Below, piece by piece: positions 51,985 to 59,393 of a DNA stretch of 64,000 nucleotides. Position 1 is the stretch's first letter; every line of letters begins with the position of its first letter. The stretch spans positions 1 to 64,000 of the forward strand of contig JAPPNK010000030.1 in NCBI GenBank assembly GCA_028818695.1. Reading direction: 5' to 3'. The position numbers and the translations under genes were made by a program. Under the pieces are notes generated by a model. That model was not told where the DNA came from, ran no database searches, and saw only the letters and a list, made by a program, of their open reading frames with translations. Source of the DNA: Candidatus Poribacteria bacterium (GTDB lineage Bacteria > Poribacteria > WGA-4E > GCA-2687025).

Positions 51985-52848
51985 ATGAAACGAACTCTCT
52001 GGGCATTGGTTGCAGGAATCTTTGCAGTCGGAGCCATGGCCGGATGCGGCAATCTAAAAAAAGACGAATTTCTGCCAGAATACGAAGCGTATAAGGCGGA
52101 AAATGAAGACAGGTTCTCTGCGCTCTCGTCGGCGGACGCCAAGACGGCATCGGACATCAGCGCGCTCCAAAACGCCGACAAGACGCTTCAGACGGCAATT
52201 GAGGACGCGAAGAACGACGCTGTCGCCGCCTCGGAGCAGGGAGACGCCGACACGCTCGAAGCGGCTATGAAAGCCGACAAGACGCTCCGAATGGAGCTGG
52301 ACGAAGCGATTGCGGCAGGCAAAAAAGCCGCTATGGCGTCCGCAAACCGCGCCGACAAAGCCATGAAAAAAGAGGTGGACGCTGCCATAGCGGAATCTGC
52401 CAAGTCGGTCATGGCGCAGCTGAACGAATTGCAAGCCAAATCCGCCTCCAGCATGAAAGCGTTCCGAGCGGAAACCGCGGAAATGCTCCACAAAGCCATG
52501 CCGACGAAGGTCTCCACCGTCTATTTCAGCTCCGGTTCCAGCCGACTTTCAGCGAAGGCGATGAGCATGCTTGACAACGCTGTCATGGCGGTCAAAAAGC
52601 GGCCGGGCGCGACCGTCATCGTCACTGGGCATGCCGACTCGACGCCGATCTTGAGCGGCGCGTTTCTCACCAACCTGCAGCTCTCCGAGGCAAGAGCCAA
52701 CTCGGCGGCGAAATATCTCAAATCCAAAGGCGTCAGCAACAAAATCGTCGTCCGAGGACGCGGACATTTTGAAACGGCTGGGACGCAATCCACCAGCGAA
52801 GGGCGAGCCGCCAGCCGGCGCGTCGAAATCATCATGGTTGCCGAATAA
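51985..52848 (+). CDS. OmpA-family peptidoglycan-associated lipoprotein
   Basis: 287 residues from the ATG at 51985 (AGGAAGGA ahead); in-frame sequence upstream of that lies over the promoter. Signal peptide with lipobox AMAGC (residues 17-21). The central region (about 30-165) is Ala/Lys/Glu/Asp-rich and helical, in the style of a coiled-coil spacer. The C-terminal OmpA domain (about 168-287) has VYFSSGSSRLSAKAM, VTGHADSTP, NLQLSEARANSAAKYL and GRAASRRVEIIM. It should tie the outer membrane to peptidoglycan, the role of Pal/OmpA-type proteins. Strong promoter suggests high expression. Confidence 0.9.
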   Translation: MKRTLWALVAGIFAVGAMAGCGNLKKDEFLPEYEAYKAENEDRFSALSSADAKTASDISALQNADKTLQTAIEDAKNDAVAASEQGDADTLEAAMKADKTLRMELDEAIAAGKKAAMASANRADKAMKKEVDAAIAESAKSVMAQLNELQAKSASSMKAFRAETAEMLHKAMPTKVSTVYFSSGSSRLSAKAMSMLDNAVMAVKKRPGATVIVTGHADSTPILSGAFLTNLQLSEARANSAAKYLKSKGVSNKIVVRGRGHFETAGTQSTSEGRAASRRVEIIMVAE

Positions 52849-52861
52849 CAACAACGCGGTT

Positions 52862-52894
52862 GAAAGCGCGGGGACGGCTCATCTCCGCGCTTTC
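52862..52894. terminator. Bidirectional hairpin between convergent genes
   Basis: GAAAGCGCGG (52862-52871) and CCGCGCTTTC (52885-52894), a perfect 10-base-pair stem, lies between the stop codons at 52848 and 52897. Confidence 0.6.
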
Positions 52895-52896
52895 CC

Positions 52897-54084
52897 TCAC
52901 TCCGCTCCGCGCAGAATCTCAACGCACCCGCGCACCCAGTCCAGATGGGGCGCCGGCATGATGCCGTAGTTGTAAAATGCAAACGCGCGGACGCCCAGCT
53001 CCAACCCGCGCTCCAGGTTCCGCTCCAAGACGCCGCGCGACGGACTGTGCGGCGCATACGCGCTCAGACCGACAATCAGATCGTCCGCGCCGCAAAACGA
53101 ACCGCTCGCATGCGCGACCTGCTGCTCCAGCGCTTCCGGCTCCGCCGTGTAACACAGCAGCTCCAGCGCGTCCGCCGCCTCGGCGCATCTCTTTCCGTCA
53201 AAGCCGGCGATCGTTGGGTCGCCCATGCTCATCGCTATTAAAAACGTGTCGCCCGCCGCCAGCTTCACCTCTTCATGAAGCGACGAGACGACATCTTGGC
53301 GCATCTTTAAAAAAGCGGTTAGGTCGGCGTCCTCGCGTACAAGGTCGCGCGCGCTTGCAACCCCGTCAAACGGCGACGGCGCCCCTTTCTCAAAAATAGC
53401 GAGCAGCATGCGGCGCGTCCGATCCGCCAGCCCGTTTATGTCAATGCCCGCCTCCTGCGCCCGCCGCCGGCAGCTGTCGCAAAAACAGAGCGACAGCAGA
53501 AAATTCCCAAGAGCGCCCAAGCGCATCCCGATCTTCTCATGCGCATGAAAATGCGCAAACCCGCCGAACGAAAGCGACTCAGCCTCCACCGCAAAGAGCG
53601 GATAATTGCGCGACAGGTCTTGCGCCATCGTTTTAATATAGCGGCGCGCGTCCTCGTTGGAGGGACACAGATGGTGCGGGTAGACGTCTCCAAAAACGTT
53701 CCGCTGCGCCGCTTCAGGATAGGTTCGCCCAAGATGCGAGTTATGAAGGCAGACCGTCCATGCGACGGTCTTGACGCCGATCCGTTCCGCCGCCGCGCTG
53801 ATCGTTTCCAGCGGATTGTCGGAGCCGTCGAGCGGCTGCGCGTTTGGTTGAATCGGCGCGCCGCGCCAGAGATCGGCGTCCGGCTGAAAATAGACGGCGC
53901 CGTCGTTTGTTGAAAAAATGCGCCGAGAGGAGCGCGTATGCAGGCGCAGCTGCGTCACCGAATGGTAGCTTGCCGCAACGCTCACCGCGTCCAGCCCGAT
54001 CTCCTCGCGCAGGCGGGACAGCGTATCCTCAAGCCCGTCGTCCAGCAGGTCCCACGGATACGCCCACATCGAAGCGTATGTCAT
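52897..54084 (-). CDS. Glycoside-hydrolase-like TIM-barrel protein, unknown specificity
   Basis: 395 residues from the ATG at 54084, six bases after GGGAGG; longer frames lack a ribosome site. No signal peptide. Features suggest a (beta/alpha)8 barrel of the hypothetical glycoside hydrolase type: AVSVAASYHSVTQLRLH, KTVAWTVCLHNSHLG, FAVEAESLSFGGFAHFHAHE, a CFCDSCRRRAQEAGI knuckle that is common in such proteins, and VGLSAYAPHSPSRGVLE near the end. Catalytic residues cannot be assigned. It is 24 bases downstream of a sugar-type dehydrogenase gene, so a sugar-catabolic role is plausible. Confidence 0.68.
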   Translation of the reverse strand: MTYASMWAYPWDLLDDGLEDTLSRLREEIGLDAVSVAASYHSVTQLRLHTRSSRRIFSTNDGAVYFQPDADLWRGAPIQPNAQPLDGSDNPLETISAAAERIGVKTVAWTVCLHNSHLGRTYPEAAQRNVFGDVYPHHLCPSNEDARRYIKTMAQDLSRNYPLFAVEAESLSFGGFAHFHAHEKIGMRLGALGNFLLSLCFCDSCRRRAQEAGIDINGLADRTRRMLLAIFEKGAPSPFDGVASARDLVREDADLTAFLKMRQDVVSSLHEEVKLAAGDTFLIAMSMGDPTIAGFDGKRCAEAADALELLCYTAEPEALEQQVAHASGSFCGADDLIVGLSAYAPHSPSRGVLERNLERGLELGVRAFAFYNYGIMPAPHLDWVRGCVEILRGAE

Positions 54085-54107
54085 CTGCGCCCTCCCGTTT
54101 GGCGGTT

Positions 54108-55097
54108 TTATTCTACAGGATGAACCGCGACAGGCTTCCCGCTTGCCGCCGACTCCAACGCCGCGATTGTGACGGCGCATGTTTTCAACCCGTCCGTGTA
54201 GTCCGACTTCACAATCGACGGATCGCCTTGACGGATCGCCTCAATGAAGGCGCGGTCAATCGAATCTGGGAGCGGCTCCTCATATTCAGGGATCGGGCCC
54301 GCGCTTTCAGGGAGGATGCGCGAGCTGTTGCCTGAATACTGAACGCGCAGATGCCCCTCCACAATCAGCTCAACGCGGGAGCCGCCGCCGCCTCTGATGA
54401 GCGCGGATGTCGTCGTAATGTAGCCGACCGCGCCGCTGGCAAACTGAAGCGTCACAACCTCCGCGTCCGGTATGTCATGGTTCTCCTGCTCGTTGTTGAT
54501 GCGCAGGGCGTGGAGCGCGTACACTTCGGACACATCGCCGGCGCAGAAGCGGAGCATGTCCAGCTGATGCGTCGCCTGCTCGTGAAGCATTCCGCCCGAC
54601 TTGTCCATGACGCGCCACCAGTGCGCCGGCCCGCCGGCGATGCCGCCCCAGCGCTCCGTGACCGCCATGCCGATCGTCTTGTCTTTCACAAACTCGCGCA
54701 CGGCATTGAGAAAACGGTTATACCGCGTCTGGTAGCCGACGCATGAGAGCGCGCCCGACTTGTCCAGCGCCTCCTTCGTCGCCAGCCCTGTCTCCATGTC
54801 CGTGCAGACAGGCTTTTCGACGAAGATGTGAATGCCGCGCGAGGCGGCTTCCGTTTCGGCTCCCTCATGGGCAAAGGGCGGGAGCGAAAAATAGCATGCG
54901 TCCGTCTCGACGCTGTCAAGCATCCGCCGCCAGTCGACGAACGCTTTGCCGCCGTAGTTTTCGGCGGACGCCTGCGCCCGCTCCTCGATAACATCGCAGC
55001 AGGCAACAATCTCAACCCCCTCCATACTCGACAGCCGGCGCAGATGCCCCTGCGCGTTGCCCCCCGTCCCGACATACGACACTCTCAAATTTGCCAT
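54108..55097 (-). CDS. Gfo/Idh/MocA-family oxidoreductase
   Basis: 329 residues from the ATG at 55097 (CTGGAG ahead). N-terminal Rossmann fold with YVGTGGNAQGHLRRL and, at the middle of the NAD-binding domain, VEKPVCTDME, the EKP hallmark of the family. C-terminal substrate domain includes GGMLHEQATHQLDMLRF. It should oxidise or reduce a sugar, inositol or related compound; substrate unknown. Co-transcribed with the barrel protein. Confidence 0.9.
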   Translation of the reverse strand: MANLRVSYVGTGGNAQGHLRRLSSMEGVEIVACCDVIEERAQASAENYGGKAFVDWRRMLDSVETDACYFSLPPFAHEGAETEAASRGIHIFVEKPVCTDMETGLATKEALDKSGALSCVGYQTRYNRFLNAVREFVKDKTIGMAVTERWGGIAGGPAHWWRVMDKSGGMLHEQATHQLDMLRFCAGDVSEVYALHALRINNEQENHDIPDAEVVTLQFASGAVGYITTTSALIRGGGGSRVELIVEGHLRVQYSGNSSRILPESAGPIPEYEEPLPDSIDRAFIEAIRQGDPSIVKSDYTDGLKTCAVTIAALESAASGKPVAVHPVE

Positions 55098-55133
55098 CAA
55101 TCTGCTCCAGTTATGATCTGCGTTTCAGCGCGC

Positions 55134-55162
55134 ATGATACCGCAAACCGCGCGCGAGCGTAA
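55134..55162 (-). promoter_or_regulatory. Possible promoter of the Gfo/Idh/MocA operon
   Basis: Minus strand TTACGC (55162-55157), 17-base spacer, TATCAT (55139-55134). Matches the consensus only in part. Confidence 0.4.
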
Positions 55163-55181
55163 GCCCGCCTCCCCGATGGCA

Positions 55182-55325
55182 GCCTCTACAGGCGGCGATG
55201 TACGAAAATCCTGTTCAAATCGGGCAGATCGCCATTCCCGCGAAAGCGGGAATCCAGAGTTCTCCCAGACAACCTCCGCATTCTAAACGGCTCTCTAAAA
55301 TCAGCGCCATCGCCTATAGAGACAG
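55182..55325 (+). repeat. Dispersed 145-base intergenic repeat, copy C
   Basis: Begins CCTCTACAGGCGGCGATGTA, centre ATTCCCGCGAAAGCGGGAAT, ends ATCGCCTATAGAGACAG. The best-preserved copy with B. It lies between divergent genes. Confidence 0.8.
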
Positions 55326-55332
55326 CCTCCCC

Positions 55333-55381
55333 GATCCTGCGCAGCATGTCCCTGTGAAAATGGGGAACGGGAATCTTAGAG
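55333..55381. repeat. Second intergenic repeat family, copy 1
   Basis: Starts GATCCTGCGCAGCATG and ends GAACGGGAATCTTAGAG-like; matches 58704-58752 in both ends. Confidence 0.55.
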
Positions 55382-55444
55382 ATTTTGAACAAAAAACATA
55401 TATTAAGTTTATTGATTGCTAAGAATATCTTGACAGCGGCGCTG

Positions 55445-55473
55445 TTGGAGGAAATGGTCTCTGATGCTATAAT
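55445..55473 (+). promoter_or_regulatory. sigma70-type promoter of the 55538 operon
   Basis: TTGGAG (55445-55450), 17 bases, TATAAT (55468-55473). It lies inside a longer open frame, so the start at ATG 55538 (GGAGG seven bases upstream) is the likely one. Confidence 0.65.
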
Positions 55474-55537
55474 TGATAAAGCGGCGGTATTAACGGGCGC
55501 CGCAGAACGGCTCATTACTGAACGCCGGAGGTACGCC

Positions 55538-55777
55538 ATGCTTTGTTTCGTCTTGATTCTTACGCTTGTCAGCGGGGCGTATCTGGTGTACCGCTTTCTT
55601 CAGTTTCAAAAATGGAAGTCCGAAAGCGAATTGTGCGAGCAAATGCAACAGGAGATAGAGCAATTGAAAGCGATGATCTCCGACATCATGCTGGACGCTG
55701 ACAACAAACAGAACACCGTTCCAAATCAGCAAAGCTACGCGGCTCAACGCGAACGCAATCCCGAAGAAGAGGCGTGA
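55538..55777 (+). CDS. Small membrane protein with coiled coil (PspB-like layout)
   Basis: 79 residues. One N-terminal membrane helix (LCFVLILTLVSGAYLVYRFL) followed by a short coiled coil (ELCEQMQQEIEQLKAMISDI) and a polar tail. The layout and length recall PspB, but sequence similarity is not clear enough to name it. Strong ribosome site CGGAGGTACGCC. Its stop overlaps the possible GTG start of the next gene. Confidence 0.68.
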   Translation: MLCFVLILTLVSGAYLVYRFLQFQKWKSESELCEQMQQEIEQLKAMISDIMLDADNKQNTVPNQQSYAAQRERNPEEEA

Positions 55778-55779
55778 GC

Positions 55780-56274
55780 ATGATTGACGCTGTCTCAAGG
55801 GAAATACGGAACGCATTTTGGAAGCCAAAAGGCGGCTCTGACCAATTTTCCATGCATGAGCCGCCCCAGCCCAAAAGGACCCTTCTGAAACGGATCCCGT
55901 CCAGGAACAACAACAACGACAACAACAAAGGATGCGGCGGGATCGTCATCGTCATAGCCGTTGCGGTTGTTATTGTGGGCGCTATCGTAGCGGCGATTAC
56001 GGCGGCGCTTGAGTGGCTTGATGAGAACCTCGCGTTTTTCTTGGCGCTTCTTGCGTTTGTCGCGTCGCTGATTCTCATCGGCGAGGCGTTCGCTTTTCTA
56101 AGGCGGAATAGAGATCGAACGGAACCTGAAAAGGTGCGCATGCAACTTGATCAGCTGCGCAGTGAACTGAGCTTGATCCAGCGGCAAACGGGCGTTTCTG
56201 TTGATCATGCCGACGATGAAGAAACGGAGGCGGCGTCCCGTCCAGAGCCGCCTGAAGGAAACGAGACAAGTTGA
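55780..56274 (+). CDS. Membrane protein with two helices and C-terminal coiled coil, unknown
   Basis: 164 residues from the ATG at 55780 (GAAGAGG ahead); GTG 55774 is an alternative overlapping the upstream stop. A polar N-terminus with an Asn-rich run (SRNNNNDNNKGCGG) precedes two membrane helices (IVIVIAVAVVIVGAIVAAIT and FFLALLAFVASLILIGEAFA). A short coiled coil (KVRMQLDQLRSELSLIQRQ) and an acidic tail end the protein. No family recognised. Its stop overlaps the TTG start of the next gene. Confidence 0.65.
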   Translation: MIDAVSREIRNAFWKPKGGSDQFSMHEPPQPKRTLLKRIPSRNNNNDNNKGCGGIVIVIAVAVVIVGAIVAAITAALEWLDENLAFFLALLAFVASLILIGEAFAFLRRNRDRTEPEKVRMQLDQLRSELSLIQRQTGVSVDHADDEETEAASRPEPPEGNETS

Positions 56275-57158
56275 GAAAGCGCCGTTTTTGGCTTGCGGTG
56301 GGATGCGCCGCGTGCGTTGCCGTATGCGCTGCCGCGCAACAGATGCGCGTTGAGTCGGCAGTATTGCGCCCCGCCGGTCCGTACGCTGTCGGCGATCGGA
56401 TTGAATTGCGGGTTTTGATCCACACGCCGGAGGGGGTTCGCCCTGAAGCGGTTGCTCCGAGCGATTCCAGCGCGGCGTCGTACGGACCTCCCGCTGTCGC
56501 GCGTCTCGGCTCTGGCGAGTGGGAGGCGGTTGTTCCGTTTCAGATTTTTCGCGTTGGGCAGTATTCGCTGGATTCGTTCTGGATATCGGCGGACGGGCAG
56601 CGGGTTGAGATCAACCCAGGGACGGTCGAGATTCGGTCGATACGTTCCGGCGAGGACGCGGACATTTTGAAAGACCCGAAGCCGCCTGCGGAGCTTCCCC
56701 GCCCTTGGAGCCATGCAGTTTACTGGACGCTCGGTCTTCTTCTGGCGGGAAGCGCCGTTTTCTGGGCGGCGCGCCGGCGGCGGGTGAAGGAAGAGCCTGC
56801 TCCTCCGCCTCCGCCCCCTGAATCGCCGGAGGAACGGCTTGAGCGCGAGCTGTCCCATCTCGAAGCGCGGCTGAAAGAGGGAAACGATCCGCCCGGCAGC
56901 GTCTATGCGGACGCGGCGGACGCTGTGCGGGTCTATCTTGCGCAGCGGACTTCCGTCCCGGCGCCGCGCCTCGCCAGTTCATCGACTCTGGCGCAGCTGG
57001 ACGCCGTTTTAACAAAATCCGCCCGCGCCGACCTGTCAACAATGCTGCGCGAAGCGGACGAAGTCAAGTTTGCGGCAAGCTCCCCGGACGCCGAAGCGGA
57101 ACGCGCCGGCATAGAGGCGGCGCGCCGAGTGTCCGCCCGCCTCTCCCCCGACGCATGA
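56271..57158 (+). CDS. BatD/DUF4381-like membrane protein
   Basis: 295 residues, TTG start overlapping the upstream TGA. Signal peptide (FWLAVGCAACVAVCAAAQ), periplasmic beta domain (GPYAVGDRIELRVLIHTPEG), one membrane helix (HAVYWTLGLLLAGSAVFWAA, about 148-167), then a cytoplasmic part. The cytoplasmic end (YADAADAVRVYLAQRTSVPA, TLAQLDAVLTKSARADL, EADEVKFA) is characteristic of BatD and DUF4381 proteins that work with MoxR ATPases and von Willebrand domain proteins. Those partners are not in the window. A Pro run (PPPPPPPESPEER) links helix and domain. Confidence 0.78.
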   Translation: MRKRRFWLAVGCAACVAVCAAAQQMRVESAVLRPAGPYAVGDRIELRVLIHTPEGVRPEAVAPSDSSAASYGPPAVARLGSGEWEAVVPFQIFRVGQYSLDSFWISADGQRVEINPGTVEIRSIRSGEDADILKDPKPPAELPRPWSHAVYWTLGLLLAGSAVFWAARRRRVKEEPAPPPPPPESPEERLERELSHLEARLKEGNDPPGSVYADAADAVRVYLAQRTSVPAPRLASSSTLAQLDAVLTKSARADLSTMLREADEVKFAASSPDAEAERAGIEAARRVSARLSPDA

Positions 57159-57167
57159 GCGGCGCGC

Positions 57168-58529
57168 TTAGGTCGCGTCTGAGCGGTCGATCCGCCGCAG
57201 AGCTGTCATCGACTGGAGCTGGCGGTTGCGTTCCCAACGTAGGCGGCGCGACCGCTCGTAATGCATATGCGCCTCGCTCGGCCGTCTGTAAACGGCGAAG
57301 TAATCGAACCGCGTTGAAGTCGGCGGGATGTTCCCCGGACAGAGCGCATGAAGGCCGACCATGACGGTTCCGGTCATTCCGCTGATCGTTTCGCCGGTGG
57401 ACATCCATTTGACGCCGTCGTCGCTGGCGAAGCCTCGGAACCGGTTGCCGTCCCGTTCAAGCCTTAGATAGAGATGCTTTGCCCGCTGCAGCCCGGCGCC
57501 TCTGCCGACAAGGTGGAACCCACCGCTGAAGTGCCGCTCAAATCGGACGTCGCCCCTGAAAGGATGCGCGCCGGAGGTTTTTTCAAGCCGCAGAAACGCC
57601 CATGGACCTTTCCAGACCAGCAGCCCGCCATGCTCCCGCAGCTGCGAAGTGACGGGCATCCGCGTTTCGATGGTGAAGTTGCCCTGTATCGGCTGAATGA
57701 GCCGCGGCGCGTCATAGTTGGCGCCGTGCCACAGGTCGACGCCGGAGTCGACGTTCATCTGCAGGTAGCCCTGATGCTCCGTCCATTGCCCGTGTCCGCG
57801 CGGGTCTTCCCATTCCCAGGCTCCGTCCATTCCCATTTGGTCAAATTCGTCCATGAAAACGGACTGCGAGAACTCGCTGGAGCTTGTCCATCCTTCGATT
57901 CGGACGGAGGAGATTTTTTTGTCAAACTGCTCAGGCAGCAGGCGCATGTCGTTCACTTCGATGACCGAGTCGCGCGGCAGCACCTCAATCGGAAGCGAGG
58001 CGCCCCCAAAGTCGATATGCTCGTAGAAGATCACCTTGCAGCCGGTTGGGGGGAAGCTCGCGCCTTTGAGTATGCGAAACGAGCGGATGTTGTCCTGCAT
58101 TCCAACGTCGCGCGTGAAGGCAATGTCGCGCAGAATGGTGATGCGGCGTCCTCGAAAATTCGGCTGCGGATACACCTGGATGACGACAGGGACGGTTCCC
58201 CATTCAGGTCCTGTTTGGGAGAGGTCGGAGCCGAAATTGACCGACGATATGCGGTCGGAAAAGTTGAAGGCGATGTCGTGTATGTTCGGATAGAAGCCCG
58301 GGCCGAGGCTCAACTTGCGCCCGCGGAAGTCGCGGTGTTCATAGAACAAGGCTCTATAGTTGGGCGCTTCGGCGAAGGAGGGACCTTTATACACCTTGAC
58401 GGAGGAGATGTTGTCTTGGAAGCCCATGGAGCGGGTGAACCGCACAGGCTCTAAGATGGTGTTGCTTCGGCCGCCGTAGTTGACATGTTCAAACACCTCA
58501 AGGATGAGGCGGGGGACGATATAGGACAT
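57168..58529 (-). CDS. Beta/gamma-crystallin plus DUF1349/LamG-like protein
   Basis: 453 residues from the ATG at 58529 (GAAAGG eight bases ahead); no signal peptide. Residues about 6-95 and 112-205 are two beta/gamma-crystallin domains (EVFEHVNYGGRSNTILEPVR, DNISSVKVYKGPSF; FYEHRDFRGRKLSL; VIQVYPQPNFRGRRITIL, DNIRSFRILKGASF). Their Greek-key motifs often bind calcium. From about residue 225 a DUF1349/concanavalin-like domain follows (GGLLVWKGPWAFLRLEKT, LYLRLERDGNRFRGFASDDG, GLHALCPGN). The tail is basic. Convergent with the BatD-like gene nine bases away. Confidence 0.85.
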   Translation of the reverse strand: MSYIVPRLILEVFEHVNYGGRSNTILEPVRFTRSMGFQDNISSVKVYKGPSFAEAPNYRALFYEHRDFRGRKLSLGPGFYPNIHDIAFNFSDRISSVNFGSDLSQTGPEWGTVPVVIQVYPQPNFRGRRITILRDIAFTRDVGMQDNIRSFRILKGASFPPTGCKVIFYEHIDFGGASLPIEVLPRDSVIEVNDMRLLPEQFDKKISSVRIEGWTSSSEFSQSVFMDEFDQMGMDGAWEWEDPRGHGQWTEHQGYLQMNVDSGVDLWHGANYDAPRLIQPIQGNFTIETRMPVTSQLREHGGLLVWKGPWAFLRLEKTSGAHPFRGDVRFERHFSGGFHLVGRGAGLQRAKHLYLRLERDGNRFRGFASDDGVKWMSTGETISGMTGTVMVGLHALCPGNIPPTSTRFDYFAVYRRPSEAHMHYERSRRLRWERNRQLQSMTALRRIDRSDAT

Positions 58530-58563
58530 CGCATACGCCTTTCTATTCCGCGCTGTTTTGAGC

Positions 58564-58592
58564 ATCATACCCGATGAGGCTGCGCTTGTCAA
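58564..58592 (-). promoter_or_regulatory. sigma70-type promoter of the crystallin gene
   Basis: Minus strand TTGACA (58592-58587), 17-base spacer, TATGAT (58569-58564); start codon at 58529. Confidence 0.7.
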
Positions 58593-58703
58593 CATATATA
58601 AAGGCTTCGCCAACCAGATCGGCATTCTCGCTCAGACGCGGGACAGTACTGGTCAGTCTGAACTAGGATTTTCAGGATTGAAGATGATCGGATTGGCGGT
58701 CCT

Positions 58704-58752
58704 CATCCCGCGCAGCATGCCCCTGCGCAGGCGGGGATCGGGAATCTTAAAG
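58704..58752. repeat. Second intergenic repeat family, copy 2
   Basis: CATCCCGCGCAGCATG at one end and GGGAATCTTAAAG at the other, with a CCTGCGCAGG palindrome between. It directly follows the Cys/Asp-rich frame on the minus strand and might act as its terminator. Confidence 0.55.
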
Positions 58753-58755
58753 CGA

Positions 58756-58914
58756 TTATCTTCCGCCGTTGCAGCAGTCGCAGTCGCAGTCGCAGCAGTC
58801 GCGGCAATCGTCGTCGCAGCAGCCGCCGTCGTCGCAGCAGGCACAATCGCAATCGCAGTCGCAGAATGATTCGGGCATTTCATGCGTTGTATTGCGAGAA
58901 GTCTGGAAAAGCAT
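58756..58914 (-). CDS. 52-residue Cys/Asp-rich peptide (metallothionein-like composition)
   Basis: ATG at 58914, six bases after AAAGGG, with a possible promoter at 59014-58987. The frame gives MLFQTSRNTTHEMPESFC followed by DCDCDCACCDDGG, CCDDDCRDCC and DCDCDCCNGGR, then TAA. That is 15 Cys and 12 Asp in 52 residues. No signal peptide. Composition is that of a metal-binding peptide, which is inference; no known metallothionein family is recognised. The DNA is a hexamer-like GCAGTC/GCAGCA repeat, so all frames here are open; the ribosome site, the promoter and the clean stop favour this one. An overlapping Gln/Ser-rich frame on the plus strand (58769-58993) has no such support. Confidence 0.55.
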   Translation of the reverse strand: MLFQTSRNTTHEMPESFCDCDCDCACCDDGGCCDDDCRDCCDCDCDCCNGGR

Positions 58915-58986
58915 TGTTTACCCTTTCTCTTGGACAGCTTGTTTTGCGGTCGATGCCTTCCAATCTTCCAACCGCATTCTCTTCTT

Positions 58987-59014
58987 ATTGTAGCATGCAT
59001 TGTTCAGGCGCCAA
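58987..59014 (-). promoter_or_regulatory. Possible promoter of the Cys/Asp-rich peptide gene
   Basis: Minus strand TTGGCG (59014-59009), 16-base spacer, TACAAT (58992-58987); leader of about 65 bases to the ATG at 58914. Confidence 0.45.
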
Positions 59015-59090
59015 AGCCATTGCTGTAAAGATGCGCTGACCAGCGGCATAGGCTACAGCCTTGCGGATTTCCGCCTCTGCTCTTTCGCCG

Positions 59091-59393
59091 TTAATTCTGC
59101 GGTTCGCCCGGCTCGTTAGGCGGGATCGGAGGCGGCGGGGGCGGGACGGCGCGGGGTTTCCGGTCGTCCACCGCAAGCAGTATGTCCACCAGCGCCTCGC
59201 GGTCGACCTCCCGCGCGTCGCGCAGCGCCTGCACCGACTCGTTCAGCGCCGCCATCTCTTTGCGCAGCGCCTCCATCTCCTTCCGCTGCGATCCCTTAGA
59301 GAAGACATGAACGCCGCGCGAACGGTAAAGCATATAGATCGCAAACAGCCCCGTAAGCGTTCCGCCAGCCGCAAGAATCGTAAAACACTCCAT
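59091..59393 (-). CDS. Small membrane protein with coiled coil and Pro-rich tail
   Basis: 100 residues. One N-terminal membrane helix (FTILAAGGTLTGLFAIYMLY), a coiled coil (KEMEALRKEMAALNESVQAL) and a Pro-rich tail (PPPPPPIPPNEPGEP). No family recognised. It follows recX with a one-base overlap, which supports it being expressed. Confidence 0.65.
   Translation of the reverse strand: MECFTILAAGGTLTGLFAIYMLYRSRGVHVFSKGSQRKEMEALRKEMAALNESVQALRDAREVDREALVDILLAVDDRKPRAVPPPPPPIPPNEPGEPQN

Noticed and set aside
58558-58993. Plus-strand Ala/Val-rich and Gln/Ser-rich frames opposite the Cys/Asp peptide
   Set aside because: They exist because the short repeat has no stops in any frame. Neither has a ribosome site or a promoter, and the first begins in the promoter region of the crystallin gene.
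58653-59000. Minus-strand frame giving an Ala/Thr-rich protein across 58653-59000
   Set aside because: Overlaps the Cys/Asp frame in another phase, contains the intergenic repeat and lacks a ribosome site.
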